Origin: Thauera sp.
Lineage (GTDB): Bacteria; Pseudomonadota; Gammaproteobacteria; Burkholderiales; Rhodocyclaceae
Direction of reading: 5' to 3'
DNA: 64,000 bases
Assembly (NCBI GenBank): GCA_017302295.1
Contig: JAFLDS010000014.1
Span: 27,383-91,382, forward strand
In this document: positions 38,594 through 46,933 of the stretch, one piece after another
Position numbering within the stretch: position 1 is the stretch's first letter
Layout of the letters: each line of letters opens with the position of its first letter
The notes under the pieces: generated by a model
Seen by the model: only the letters and a program-made list of their open reading frames with translations
Told to the model about the DNA's origin: nothing
The model's database searches: none
Position numbers and translations under genes: made by a program

Positions 38594-39111
38594 TGGCCGA
38601 CCCCCTCGACCGTGCCCAGCAGGAGCGCCTCGACTTTGCTCCGCTCCCGGTGTTCCGCTTCCACGTCAGCTTTCGCAAGCAAGCGCTGGGGCGCGAACCG
38701 GCCAGCGAGACCGAGGTGCCGATCTGCCAGGGTGCGTTCTCCGAGTGCACCGGGCTCGAGGCGACCATGGAGCCCAAGGTGATCAAGATCGGCGGCTCCA
38801 ACTACGGCGCCGCGCAGCGCGCCGGTCCGGTGACCTTCGCCACCGTGGTGCTCAAGCGTGGCATGACCAAGACGCGCGACCTGTGGAACTGGTTCAGCAT
38901 GGTCGGCGGCGGTGCCTATGCCTACCGGCTGATGGTCGAGATCGAGATGCGCAATGCGCGCGACGAGGCGGTGGTGCGCTGGGCGCTTCGCCGCGCACTA
39001 CCGGTCAAGTTCAAGGCGGCCGACCTCAACGCCAAGGGCAATGAGGTCGGCATCGAGGAACTGCACCTCGCGCACGAAGGCCTGGTGCTGTTGCCGATGA
39101 GCGGAGGCTGA
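38593..39111 (+). CDS. Inner tube protein 2
   Basis: A 172-residue protein of the tube family, longer than tube 1 at the N-terminus (MADPLDRAQQERLDFAPLP). PVFRFHVSFRKQ, GAFSECTGLEATMEPKVIKI and LWNWFSMVGGGAYAYRL are the recognisable tube blocks, and KFKAADLNAKGNEVGIEELH closes the domain. In Afp and PVC the second tube-type protein forms the ring that joins tube and spike. This is the likely role here. The start is within the TGATG overlap with sheath 2. Confidence 0.9.
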   Translation: MADPLDRAQQERLDFAPLPVFRFHVSFRKQALGREPASETEVPICQGAFSECTGLEATMEPKVIKIGGSNYGAAQRAGPVTFATVVLKRGMTKTRDLWNWFSMVGGGAYAYRLMVEIEMRNARDEAVVRWALRRALPVKFKAADLNAKGNEVGIEELHLAHEGLVLLPMSGG

Positions 39112-39114
39112 GAT

Positions 39115-40353
39115 ATGCCCGAACTGCCCGAAGACCTCGCCGACACGCCCGCCACCTTCGAGACCCTTACCGGGCCCCCGATCAAGGTCAACGTCCACTT
39201 CAACCCGGCCAGCCTGCAGATGCAGGTCAGCAACACGCTGAAGGAAGAAGGCAAGGGCGCGAAGAAGAAGCAGTACGTCAGCCAGACCTCGGCGAAGCTG
39301 ACGATGGACCTGGTGTTCGACACTACCGACAAGGGCACGGACGTGCGCATCGTCACCAAGGACATGGTGCAGATGCTGCAGCCCATTCCCGAAGGCAGCA
39401 GCAAGTTCGTGCCGCCGACGGTGAAATTCAGCTGGGGAGCCTATTCGTTCACCGGCTTGGTCGAGCAGTACAAGGAGACGATCGACTTCTTCGCAGCAGG
39501 CGGCCTCCCGCTGCGCTCGTCGATCAACCTCACGCTGGCGAACCAGGAGAAGGTGTTCGAGATCGGCACCAGCGACGAGAAGGCCACCGTCGACAAGGAC
39601 GTCAAGCTGGAGGCGGTGGTCGTGCCCGATGACGGCGGCCCGGTGGGCAGCCCGCAGGGGCTGGCGAACTCGCTCGGCGATCCGCGCGCGGCGCGTGGCA
39701 TCGCGGCCGCAAATGGCGCCTCCAGCCTTCGATTTGGCGCGGGGGCGGGACTCGCGGTCGGGGCCTCGGCGAGCGTGGGCTTTTCCGCGGGAGCCTCCGT
39801 GGGGGTCGGTTTTTCGGCTGGCATCGGTGCCTCGGCAGGCGCTGGCGTGTCGGCAGGCGCCGGATTCAGCGCGGGTGCGGGCGGCGGTATCGGCGCGGGT
39901 GTCAGCGCGTCAGGTAACGCCCATCTGCTGCCGGCAGCGGCGTTTGCGGCAGGCGGCGGGGCCGGGTTGGGCGTGGGAGCAGCCGCTGGCGCGGGAGTCG
40001 GTTTTGGCGCGGGAGTCGGTGCCGGCGCCGGAGCGGGGCTGTCGATTGGTGCCAGTGCGGGGGCCGGAGTGTCGGCGGGAGCGGGCGTGTCGGCCGGCGC
40101 CGGGGCTGGTGTGTCGCTCGGCGGCAGTGCCGGCCTGTCGGTGGGCGCGAGCGCCAGCGCGGGCTTCGCCGGCCTGCGTGCCGAAACGACGGTGTCCTCG
40201 CGTGCGTTGTCGACCAGCCGGCTACTGCAACCAGCCGCGTCCAGTTCGGGCAAGGGCATGGTCGCGGCAGGTGGGCGGCTGATCGACGGTGGGGGTAGCG
40301 GATTGAAGGTCGATGTGGGCGCCGATGCGGACTTCGTCATCGGCATTCGCTGA
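39115..40353 (+). CDS. CIS tube adaptor (Afp7/Pvc7-like) with a silk-like tail
   Basis: A 412-residue protein. Residues ~15-175 match the CIS tube family (KVNVHFNPASLQMQVSNTL, TSAKLTMDLVFDTTDKGTDV, PPTVKFSWGAYSFTGLVEQY, FAAGGLPLRSSINLTLANQ), which links tube and baseplate. Normally a short LysM domain (about 45 residues) closes it. Here the C-terminus is instead a roughly 145-residue Gly/Ala/Ser/Val tract, with many copies of short blocks such as SAGAGVSAGAG and VGFGAGVGAGAG (residues ~205-352), then ~60 ordinary residues. This extension is not part of the family. GGAGG precedes the ATG. Confidence 0.88.
   Translation: MPELPEDLADTPATFETLTGPPIKVNVHFNPASLQMQVSNTLKEEGKGAKKKQYVSQTSAKLTMDLVFDTTDKGTDVRIVTKDMVQMLQPIPEGSSKFVPPTVKFSWGAYSFTGLVEQYKETIDFFAAGGLPLRSSINLTLANQEKVFEIGTSDEKATVDKDVKLEAVVVPDDGGPVGSPQGLANSLGDPRAARGIAAANGASSLRFGAGAGLAVGASASVGFSAGASVGVGFSAGIGASAGAGVSAGAGFSAGAGGGIGAGVSASGNAHLLPAAAFAAGGGAGLGVGAAAGAGVGFGAGVGAGAGAGLSIGASAGAGVSAGAGVSAGAGAGVSLGGSAGLSVGASASAGFAGLRAETTVSSRALSTSRLLQPAASSSGKGMVAAGGRLIDGGGSGLKVDVGADADFVIGIR
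39733..40173 (+). repeat. Silk-like Gly/Ala/Ser-rich coding repeat
   Basis: This internal stretch of the tube adaptor gene encodes interleaved short blocks of Gly, Ala, Ser and Val, with codons dominated by GGC, GCG, GGG, GTG and TCG. The DNA is therefore a degenerate GC-rich repeat with variants of GGGAGC and GGCGCG. A short non-repetitive insert (GNAHLLPAAAFAAGG) splits it in two. Repeat length may vary between strains. Confidence 0.8.
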
Positions 40354-40372
40354 AACGCAGGGAGCGAAGGAC

Positions 40373-40546
40373 ATGGCGATCACGATCGAGGAAATGCAGG
40401 CGGAGGTCACGCCGGAGCGTGGCACGACCGAGCAGGCGTCGTCGCGCGGCGAGTCGGATGGTGCGCGCGACGCGGAGCTTCTGGAGCGTATTGCCCGAGA
40501 GCAGCGGGTGCGTGAGGAGCGCGCGCTGCGCGTGGCAGCGGATTGA
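40373..40546 (+). CDS. Small Afp6-like CIS protein
   Basis: A 57-residue acidic and Arg-rich helical protein (MAITIEEMQAEVTPERGTTE, ELLERIAREQRVREERALRV). AAGGA is four bases before the ATG. A short protein in this position between the tube adaptor and spike genes corresponds by place and length to Afp6/Pvc6, whose function is unclear. Family membership is judged on context, not on motifs. The ~40-residue C-terminal helix may form a coiled coil. Confidence 0.6.
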   Translation: MAITIEEMQAEVTPERGTTEQASSRGESDGARDAELLERIAREQRVREERALRVAAD

Positions 40547-40683
40547 GGCTTAGCGGTGCAGGAGCGCGCTCGAGCGCGACAGGGCAAGCACGGTCGCGGT
40601 CAAATCCGCGCCGGCAGGGATGAGGCAACAGGTCCCCCCGATCTGTCCGGGGGCTAACGAGTGAATGGCTGGGAGCAGCGAGA
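40547..40683. promoter_or_regulatory. Largest gap inside the CIS operon, with palindrome and hairpin
   Basis: This 137-base gap holds the 14-base perfect palindrome CGCGCTCGAGCGCG (40565-40578) and a stem-loop CCCCCG-ATCTGTC-CGGGGG (40635-40653) without a U tract. It separates the sheath/tube block, needed in many copies, from the spike/baseplate block, needed in few. It could reduce read-through or process the transcript. The next ATG has GGGAG about 10 bases upstream. Confidence 0.4.
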
Positions 40684-41769
40684 ATGTCCGAAACCTCGGT
40701 CAGTCAGCAGGCGGTCTATAGCGCGCGGCCCACGCTGCGCCTGGCCGGGCAGGCCGACGAGCGGGTGTCGGAACTGCTCATTGCGATGCGCGTCACCGAA
40801 GCGGAGGGCGGCATGAGCACCGCCGAACTGCGTTTCTCCAATTGGGTCAGCACTTCGGCGGGCGCCGAGAGCGGCTTCGAGGACGGCTCGCGGCTGGCGC
40901 TCGGCACCGCGATCGAGGTCTATGCCGGTGACGAGACGGCACCACGCGAGATTTTCCGCGGCGTGGTCAGCGCGCTCGAGGCCGAGTTCGGCCAGGGCAC
41001 CCCGCCCGAACTCACGGTGATGGCCGAAGACCCGCTCGCCAAGGCGCGCATGGCCCGGCGCAGCAAGGTGTATGCGGACATGGCGCCGGCCGACGTGGTG
41101 CAGCAGGTGGCGAATGAACTCGGGCTGCGGCCCACGGTGCAGGGCCTGAGCGCGCCGGTGGGCACCTGGGCGCAACTGAACGAGAGCGATCTCGCCTTCC
41201 TGCGCCGGCTCGTCGGCCGTTTCGATGGCGACCTGCAGATCGTCGGTGAGGAACTGCAGGTGTCGCCACGCGGCGATGTGCGGCGCGGCGAACTCACGCT
41301 CGAGCTGCACGGCCAGCTGGCACGGGCGAGGGTGGTGGCCGACCTCGCGCATCAGGTCACCAAGGTCACCACCGCCGGCTGGGACCCCGTCGGCGGCAGC
41401 GCGGTGAGCGGCGAGGCCACCGGGCTGACTCATGGCGGACCCGGCAGCGGCACCAGCGGCGGCGACTTCCTGGCGCGCGCGCTGGACGAGCGCGCCGAGC
41501 ACCTAGGCCATCTCGCGGTGAGCACCGACGCCGAGGCGCAGGCTATCGCCGAAGCGGCTTTCGATCGCCGCGCGCGCCGCTTCGTGCGCCTCGAGGGCGT
41601 GGCCGAGGGCAACCCGCAACTGCGCGTCGGCACTCATGTGGCAGTGATCGGCATGTCGGCGCGCTTCGACAACACCTTCTACGTCGTCGAGGCTTGTCAC
41701 CGCTACGACGTTCACGCCGGCTACCGCACCGAATTCGTTGGCGAATGCGCCTACCTGGGAGGTCGCTGA
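40684..41769 (+). CDS. Spike hub protein (phage late control D / gp27-like)
   Basis: A 361-residue protein of the phage late control gene D family, equal to the hub part of VgrG/Afp8. It has PTLRLAGQADERVSELLIAMR, EIFRGVVSALEAEFGQGTPPELTVMAEDPLAKARM and VGTWAQLNESDLAFLRRLVGR, the latter a well-known hub motif. It connects the tube to the needle. The needle domain is encoded separately by the next gene, which overlaps by three bases; a split VgrG is common in eCIS relatives. Confidence 0.92.
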   Translation: MSETSVSQQAVYSARPTLRLAGQADERVSELLIAMRVTEAEGGMSTAELRFSNWVSTSAGAESGFEDGSRLALGTAIEVYAGDETAPREIFRGVVSALEAEFGQGTPPELTVMAEDPLAKARMARRSKVYADMAPADVVQQVANELGLRPTVQGLSAPVGTWAQLNESDLAFLRRLVGRFDGDLQIVGEELQVSPRGDVRRGELTLELHGQLARARVVADLAHQVTKVTTAGWDPVGGSAVSGEATGLTHGGPGSGTSGGDFLARALDERAEHLGHLAVSTDAEAQAIAEAAFDRRARRFVRLEGVAEGNPQLRVGTHVAVIGMSARFDNTFYVVEACHRYDVHAGYRTEFVGECAYLGGR

Positions 41770-42455
41770 TGGACCGCGCGCCGCACTTCGAACGCAGCGC
41801 CGGCTGGATGCAGGCGGCCTATCTCGCGCGCGTCGTCGACATCAATGACCCCGAGAGCCGCGACCGTGTGCAGATCCGCCTCTATGCCTTTGACGACGTG
41901 GACGGCCAGGACGCGCCGCTGTGGGCGCGCGTGGTGTGCCCGTTTGCCGGTGCGGATCGCGGGGCCTTCTTCATGCCGGACGTCGATGACGAGGTGCTGG
42001 TGGTGTTCGTGCAGGGCGACCCGCGCCATCCGCTGGTGGTCGGCGGACTTTGGAACGGCGCCAATGCGGCGCCCGCCTCGCTGTCGGGCGGCACCAACCA
42101 GTTCAAGCGAATCCGCTCGAAGAATGGCGTGGTGGTGACGCTGGACGACCAGCAAGGCCAGGAGAAGCTCGTGCTGGAGACGCCGGCGGGTCAGAAGCTG
42201 ACGCTGTCCGACGGCCCGGGCAAGGTCCGCGTCGAGGACAGCAATGGCAACAGCGTGGTGATGGAGTCGAGCGGCATCACCATCACCGCGGCGGCGCAGG
42301 TCAAGGTCGAGGCGGCCAACGTCAAGGTCAGCGCCGGCATGGTCACGGTGGATGCGGCGATGGCGAAGTTTTCCGGCGTCGTCAAATGCGAGGTGCTGAT
42401 CGCCACCTCGGTGGTCGGCACGAGTTACACACCCGGAGCGGGGAACGTATGGTGA
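41769..42455 (+). CDS. Central spike/needle protein (gp5/gpV-like)
   Basis: A 228-residue protein with a gp5-type OB-fold at residues ~15-100 (AYLARVVDINDPESRDRVQI, APLWARVVCPFAGADRGAFF, DVDDEVLVVFVQGDPRHPLVVG) and a beta-helical needle from ~115 (GVVVTLDDQQGQEKLVLETP, GITITAAAQVKVEAANVKVS). It ends SYTPGAGNVW, the typical C-terminus of phage spike proteins. The needle is short. No PAAR tip gene is seen next to it, so the tip may be provided elsewhere or be this protein itself. The ATG overlaps the hub stop. Confidence 0.92.
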   Translation: MDRAPHFERSAGWMQAAYLARVVDINDPESRDRVQIRLYAFDDVDGQDAPLWARVVCPFAGADRGAFFMPDVDDEVLVVFVQGDPRHPLVVGGLWNGANAAPASLSGGTNQFKRIRSKNGVVVTLDDQQGQEKLVLETPAGQKLTLSDGPGKVRVEDSNGNSVVMESSGITITAAAQVKVEAANVKVSAGMVTVDAAMAKFSGVVKCEVLIATSVVGTSYTPGAGNVW

Positions 42456-44230
42456 AGCATCACGACATCGTGCTGCGCGCGCCGCGTGAAATCGCCGACG
42501 CCGAGGCGCCTGCCATCCTGCAGCGCAGCGACGAGGATTTCGTCGAGGCGGTGCTGGCGGCGCTGCGCGACGAGACCGGCCGCACCGGCCTGCGCGACAA
42601 CCTCGCGCGCGAGGTCGCCGTCGCGACCGGCACCGACACGCGCAAGCGCCTGCGCAAGGACGGCCGTTCGGTGCTGAAGGCGCTGTTCGGCCTGTCGAAG
42701 CGCGGCGCCGAGGCGAGCGCCGGGGCGGGCAGCGTGGCGAGCGACACCGTCGCGCCGGCCGGCTCGACCGCAGAACTCATCGAGCGCGTTCGCCGCACGG
42801 CCGAGCGCAATACCGTGCTGAAGCTGTTCCAGCCCATCCAGCGCCAGTTCCACCTTGCCCTGATCGAGGCGCACTGCCTGACACCGGGCAATCCGCGGCT
42901 CGACCCGGACAAGGTTGACGGCGCCGGGCTGGTGATCCGCCGCCTGCGCCGTGACGCGAAGGGCGTCGAGGTCAAGCAGGGCTGGATGCGCGCGGGTGAG
43001 CATCTGCGCGGCTGGGCAAGGGTGGACGCGGATGCCGCCGATACGCGTTACGACCCCGACTCGCCGCGGCGCCTGGCGCGTCCGGCAACCGGCCAGCCGG
43101 TGCTCGACCGCGAGGTCGCCGCGTTGCTGTCCGAATCCGAGGACGCGCTGCTGTCCGAGCAGGTGGTGCCGATGTTCATCGCGCCGCCCGATGTGTGCCG
43201 CGCCGCGGGGCGCACCTTCTTCTATGGCCTGGTGCCCACCACCAGCAGCGAGCGTGCCGAGGGCGGAGCGCCGGTGTTCGATGCCGCCGCCTTCGGTCCC
43301 GACTCTGAAGACTTCCGCGCGCACCTGGTGGGCGCGTTGCGCGGCTTCGGTGACAGCTTCCCGCGCGTGGGCTACACGCTGACGCCGGCGCTGGCAGCGA
43401 TCGCGCAGCCGGCCTCGGTGGGCGACGGCGACCATTCGGCCATGAAGCGCCTGCTGCTGCTCCTACGCCAACTTGCGATCGAGTTCGATGCCTTCGGCGA
43501 CGACCCCGACAGCGCGGCGCTGGTCGCGGTGCTGAACGGCATCGGCCTGCCGCTGCGCGGCGACGATGGCCTGCCGTCCGGCCTCACCGTGCCGGCGGGC
43601 GACTTTCTCGCCACGGCGACGCGCATCCTGCTCGACGGCGAGGAAGTGGCGAACGCACCCGTGATGCCGATGAGTTTCCCCGCGCTCGATGCCGGCACCA
43701 CCGCGGCGCTGGCGAGCGCGCTGTCGGTGACGCTGATGAACCGCTTCGAGGCGGTGGCCGGCACTGCAGGGCGCTACGACGAACCCGATGCGCGCTACGT
43801 GCTGCGCGCCTTCGTGCGGCTGAAGCCCGAAGGCGCGTGCCCCGCGCGCACGGTGTGGAGCGCCTACAGCCCGGCCTTCGTCATCGCCCCCTGGTATGAG
43901 GGCGGCGGTGCGCCTCCGGTGCAGGTGGCCTTGCCCGATCCGACCGACAAGGACGTGCTGAAGAAGCTCAAGCCCAACGTCGCCTTCACCGTGCCACCGT
44001 CGCTGCACGACCTGCTGGCGGGCGATCCGCAGGACCTGCTCGATGGCAAGAAGCCCGCTTCGAGCGGCCTGACGCTGGGCTGGATCTGCAGTTTCAACAT
44101 CCCGATCATCACGATCTGCGCCTTCATCGTGCTGAACATCTTCCTGTCGCTGTTCGACCTGTTCTTCCGCTGGATGATGTTCATCAAGATCTGCATTCCC
44201 TTCCCGAAGAAGGGCGGAGGTGAAGAATGA
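42449..44230 (+). CDS. CIS protein with a C-terminal hydrophobic (membrane-like) tail
   Basis: A 593-residue protein between the spike and gp25 genes, overlapping both neighbours (7 and 4 bases). The bulk (residues ~1-540) is soluble with no motif I can name. The last 50 residues begin GWICSFNIPIITICAFIVLN and continue through a second hydrophobic run to IKICIPFPKK, so residues ~546-582 could cross or enter a membrane. Its place in the baseplate block suggests a baseplate-associated protein that may dock the particle to a membrane; that is inference. Membrane-bound cyanobacterial CIS and the Streptomyces membrane protein CisA are precedents for such docking. Confidence 0.7.
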   Translation: MVKHHDIVLRAPREIADAEAPAILQRSDEDFVEAVLAALRDETGRTGLRDNLAREVAVATGTDTRKRLRKDGRSVLKALFGLSKRGAEASAGAGSVASDTVAPAGSTAELIERVRRTAERNTVLKLFQPIQRQFHLALIEAHCLTPGNPRLDPDKVDGAGLVIRRLRRDAKGVEVKQGWMRAGEHLRGWARVDADAADTRYDPDSPRRLARPATGQPVLDREVAALLSESEDALLSEQVVPMFIAPPDVCRAAGRTFFYGLVPTTSSERAEGGAPVFDAAAFGPDSEDFRAHLVGALRGFGDSFPRVGYTLTPALAAIAQPASVGDGDHSAMKRLLLLLRQLAIEFDAFGDDPDSAALVAVLNGIGLPLRGDDGLPSGLTVPAGDFLATATRILLDGEEVANAPVMPMSFPALDAGTTAALASALSVTLMNRFEAVAGTAGRYDEPDARYVLRAFVRLKPEGACPARTVWSAYSPAFVIAPWYEGGGAPPVQVALPDPTDKDVLKKLKPNVAFTVPPSLHDLLAGDPQDLLDGKKPASSGLTLGWICSFNIPIITICAFIVLNIFLSLFDLFFRWMMFIKICIPFPKKGGGEE

Positions 44231-44628
44231 GCACCCAGAGCCTGCCCCGCCCGTCGATCGGCTGGCCGCTGTTCGCGGTGCCCGACGCCGACGGCCGGCT
44301 CGACTGGCCGGACCTCGAGACCAGCGTGCGCCAGGGCATCCGCATCATTCTCAGCACGCGGCCGGGCGAGCAGCTGATGCGCCCGGAGTACGGCGCCGGC
44401 CTCGACCGCCTGCTGCACGAACCCAACAACCTCGCCACCCGCCGGCAGCTGCGCGATTGGGTCATGGAGTCGCTCGGACGCTGGGAGCGCCGGATCGTGC
44501 TCGACCGCGTCGAGGTGCTCGAGGTGCCCGGCGAACCCGCCGACCTGCGGGTGGAGATCGCCTACCGGCTTGCCCGCACCGGCACGCCCGGCGCGCTCGC
44601 GGTGACCGTCCGACTCGAGGAGGCCTGA
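44227..44628 (+). CDS. Baseplate wedge protein (gp25-like, Afp9-type)
   Basis: A 133-residue GPW/gp25 family protein. The core QGIRIILSTRPGEQLMRPEYGAGL (residues ~38-60) and later WERRIVLDRVEVLEVPGEPA are diagnostic. It contributes to the inner baseplate and starts sheath polymerisation in related phage and T6SS particles (TssE). The gene overlaps its upstream neighbour by four bases and ends one base before the gpJ-like gene. Confidence 0.94.
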   Translation: MSTQSLPRPSIGWPLFAVPDADGRLDWPDLETSVRQGIRIILSTRPGEQLMRPEYGAGLDRLLHEPNNLATRRQLRDWVMESLGRWERRIVLDRVEVLEVPGEPADLRVEIAYRLARTGTPGALAVTVRLEEA

Positions 44629-44629
44629 C

Positions 44630-46933
44630 ATGCCCATTCTGCCCCCCCGCCTGGACGACCGCAGCTTCGATGACCTGCTCGAGGATCTGATCGCCCGCAT
44701 TCCTGCCCATACGCCGGAATGGACGAATCCGCGCCTCGGCGATCCGGGCCGCACCCTGCTCGAGCTCTTCGCCTGGCTCGGCGACGCGCTGCTGTACCGC
44801 GTCAACCTGATCCCGGAGCGCCAGCGCCTGGTGTTCCTGAAGCTGCTCGGCCAGGGCCTGCGTCCGGCGCGGCCGGCGACCGGTATCGTCAGCCTATCCT
44901 TTGCCCAGCCCACCGAGCTGACGGCGGTGACGCTTGCCGCCGGTGCCCGGGTGAAGGCGGCGGTGCCGTTCGAGACCCTGAGCGAGACCACGGTGCTGCC
45001 GGTGACGGCCGAAGCCTATTACAAGCGCCCCTTGCCCGAGGCCGACCGCCTGCGCATGGCCGAAGTGCTCACCGGCCTGCAGCGGGTGCACAAGATCACG
45101 GACGAGGTAAGCGGCTATCTCACCAGCCCCCTGTTCGAGAACGGGCAGGCGGTGGGCGAGGGCGTGGACGTCTTCGCCGACAGCACCGATCGCGCGCTGT
45201 GGCTGGCCCTGCTGGCACCGACTGCGGCACAACCCCAACTGCAGGTGGCCAGCAATGCGGCTGCGCGCGCGGCACTGGGTGGCGGCGATAGTGGCGCAGC
45301 GGCGTTGCTGTCGGTCGGCGTGGTGCCGGCGATCGCCGCGCCGGCGCTGTTCGAGGAGATCGGCCCGCGCGCCCGGGTGCCGGTGATGTGGGAAACGGTG
45401 ACGGCGGCCGCTAACGGCATCGACGCCGACTACCTGACCGTCGAGCCGCTGCCGGGCGAGGCCTACGACACCAGCGCCGGCCTGACGCGGCCGGGCGTTT
45501 TGCGCCTGCCGATGCCCGACGAGAGTTTGCTGTTCGTGCCGCCCAACGACGTCGGCGACAATCCGCGTGCCGGCGTCGGCGACAACCCGCCGCGCATCGA
45601 CGATGTCGAGCGCGCGGCACGCCTCGTCGGCTGGCTGCGCCTGCGGCCCAAGCCGGGCAGCGGCGTCGAGAGCCTGCGGCTGTCGTGGGTCGGCGTGAAT
45701 GCGGTGGAGGTCGATCAGCGCGTGACGATCGCCGGCCGGGTGCTGGGCGTGTCGACCGGCGCGGCCGATCAGGTGTTCCAGTTGTCGGCGGGTTCGGTCG
45801 ATCCGGCCACGCTGGCGATCCAGGTCGAGGAGCCCGGGCGCGGCTATCAGTCGTGGCAGCGGGTCGAGGATCTGGCGGCGATCTCGTCGGACGCGGTGGT
45901 CGCGCGCGAGGCGCCGGTGTTCGCGCTCGATGCCGAGGCCGGAACGCTGCGCTTCGGCGACGGCGTGCGCGGCCGTGTTCCTGAGCGCCAGATGCGGGTG
46001 AGGCTGGCGAGCGGACGTTTCGGCGGCGGACGTGCGGGCAACCTGCCTGCCGGCAGCCTGAGCGAAGTGTCGGGCGCGACCCTGGTCGGCGCCCCGCGCA
46101 CGCTTCCCGCGATCAAGGTGTGGCAGCCGCTGCCGACCGAAGGCGGCGAGGATGTCGAGACGCTCGCCCGCGCCGAACAGCGCATCCCGGCGCTGTTGCG
46201 CCATCGCGAGCGCGCGGTGACGGCCGACGACTACCGCCTGCTCGCCACCGAGACGCCGGGAACCGACGTCGGCCGCGTCGAGGTGCTGCCGCGCTTCAAA
46301 CCGCGCGAACGGCGGCCCGACGTGCCCGGCGTGGTCAGCGTGATGGTGCTGCCGGCGCGTGCGCTGGGCAAGGCGCCCAATCCGCGGCCAGACCGGCCCT
46401 TCATCGAGCGCGTCCACGCTCATCTGTCGGCGCGCGCGCCGCTGGCGACCGAGCTGTACGTCATCGGATGCGAATACGTGCCGCTGGGCATCTCGGTGGC
46501 GGTCGGCATCCGCGACGGCTACGCGCGCGAGGCGGTCCTCTTCGAGGTGCGCGAGGCGCTGCGCCGGCTGCTGTGGCCGTTGGCGCCGGGTGGTCAGGCC
46601 GGAATGGGCTGGCCGCTGGACCGCGACGTGCGCGAGCGTGAGCTCGAGGTCGAGGTTTCGCGCGTGGCCGGCGTCGCCGAAGTGGCCGGGCTGAACCTGT
46701 TCGGCCGCGCGAGCATCGACGGTCGCGACCAGTGGTCGCTGCTGAGCCGCAGCACGCCTGACGGCACGCAGCGCCTGGAGTTGGCCGCCTGGCAGTTGCC
46801 CGAATTGCTGAGTGTGGTGGCGGTCGACAGTGCCGACGGCACGGTCGGTGCGCCGGCTGATCTGTCTGCGGTGCCGAACCCGTTCGCGAGCGAAGTCGCG
46901 GTGGCGGTGCCGGTCGTGCCCGAGGTGTGCTGA
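44630..46933 (+). CDS. Baseplate assembly protein J-like (Afp11 type)
   Basis: A 767-residue baseplate wedge protein. It begins with RLDDRSFDDLLEDLIARIPA and DPGRTLLELFAWLGDALLYR, the opening of the putative baseplate assembly (TIGR02243/gpJ) family. The middle has GDGVRGRVP and VSGATLVGA-type blocks; the C-terminus has ALLRHRERAVTADDYRLLA and VEVLPRFKP, then RALGKAPNPRPDRPFIERV. Together with the gp25-like and tail proteins it should form the wedge. GGAGG lies just before the ATG. Confidence 0.92.
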   Translation: MPILPPRLDDRSFDDLLEDLIARIPAHTPEWTNPRLGDPGRTLLELFAWLGDALLYRVNLIPERQRLVFLKLLGQGLRPARPATGIVSLSFAQPTELTAVTLAAGARVKAAVPFETLSETTVLPVTAEAYYKRPLPEADRLRMAEVLTGLQRVHKITDEVSGYLTSPLFENGQAVGEGVDVFADSTDRALWLALLAPTAAQPQLQVASNAAARAALGGGDSGAAALLSVGVVPAIAAPALFEEIGPRARVPVMWETVTAAANGIDADYLTVEPLPGEAYDTSAGLTRPGVLRLPMPDESLLFVPPNDVGDNPRAGVGDNPPRIDDVERAARLVGWLRLRPKPGSGVESLRLSWVGVNAVEVDQRVTIAGRVLGVSTGAADQVFQLSAGSVDPATLAIQVEEPGRGYQSWQRVEDLAAISSDAVVAREAPVFALDAEAGTLRFGDGVRGRVPERQMRVRLASGRFGGGRAGNLPAGSLSEVSGATLVGAPRTLPAIKVWQPLPTEGGEDVETLARAEQRIPALLRHRERAVTADDYRLLATETPGTDVGRVEVLPRFKPRERRPDVPGVVSVMVLPARALGKAPNPRPDRPFIERVHAHLSARAPLATELYVIGCEYVPLGISVAVGIRDGYAREAVLFEVREALRRLLWPLAPGGQAGMGWPLDRDVRERELEVEVSRVAGVAEVAGLNLFGRASIDGRDQWSLLSRSTPDGTQRLELAAWQLPELLSVVAVDSADGTVGAPADLSAVPNPFASEVAVAVPVVPEVC

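Noticed and set aside
34746-46933. The sheath, tube, VgrG-like and gp25 genes as a type VI secretion system
   Set aside because: There are no TssJ/TssL/TssM membrane-complex genes, no ClpV and no single full-length VgrG; the sheath is the phage/eCIS type and not TssB/TssC.
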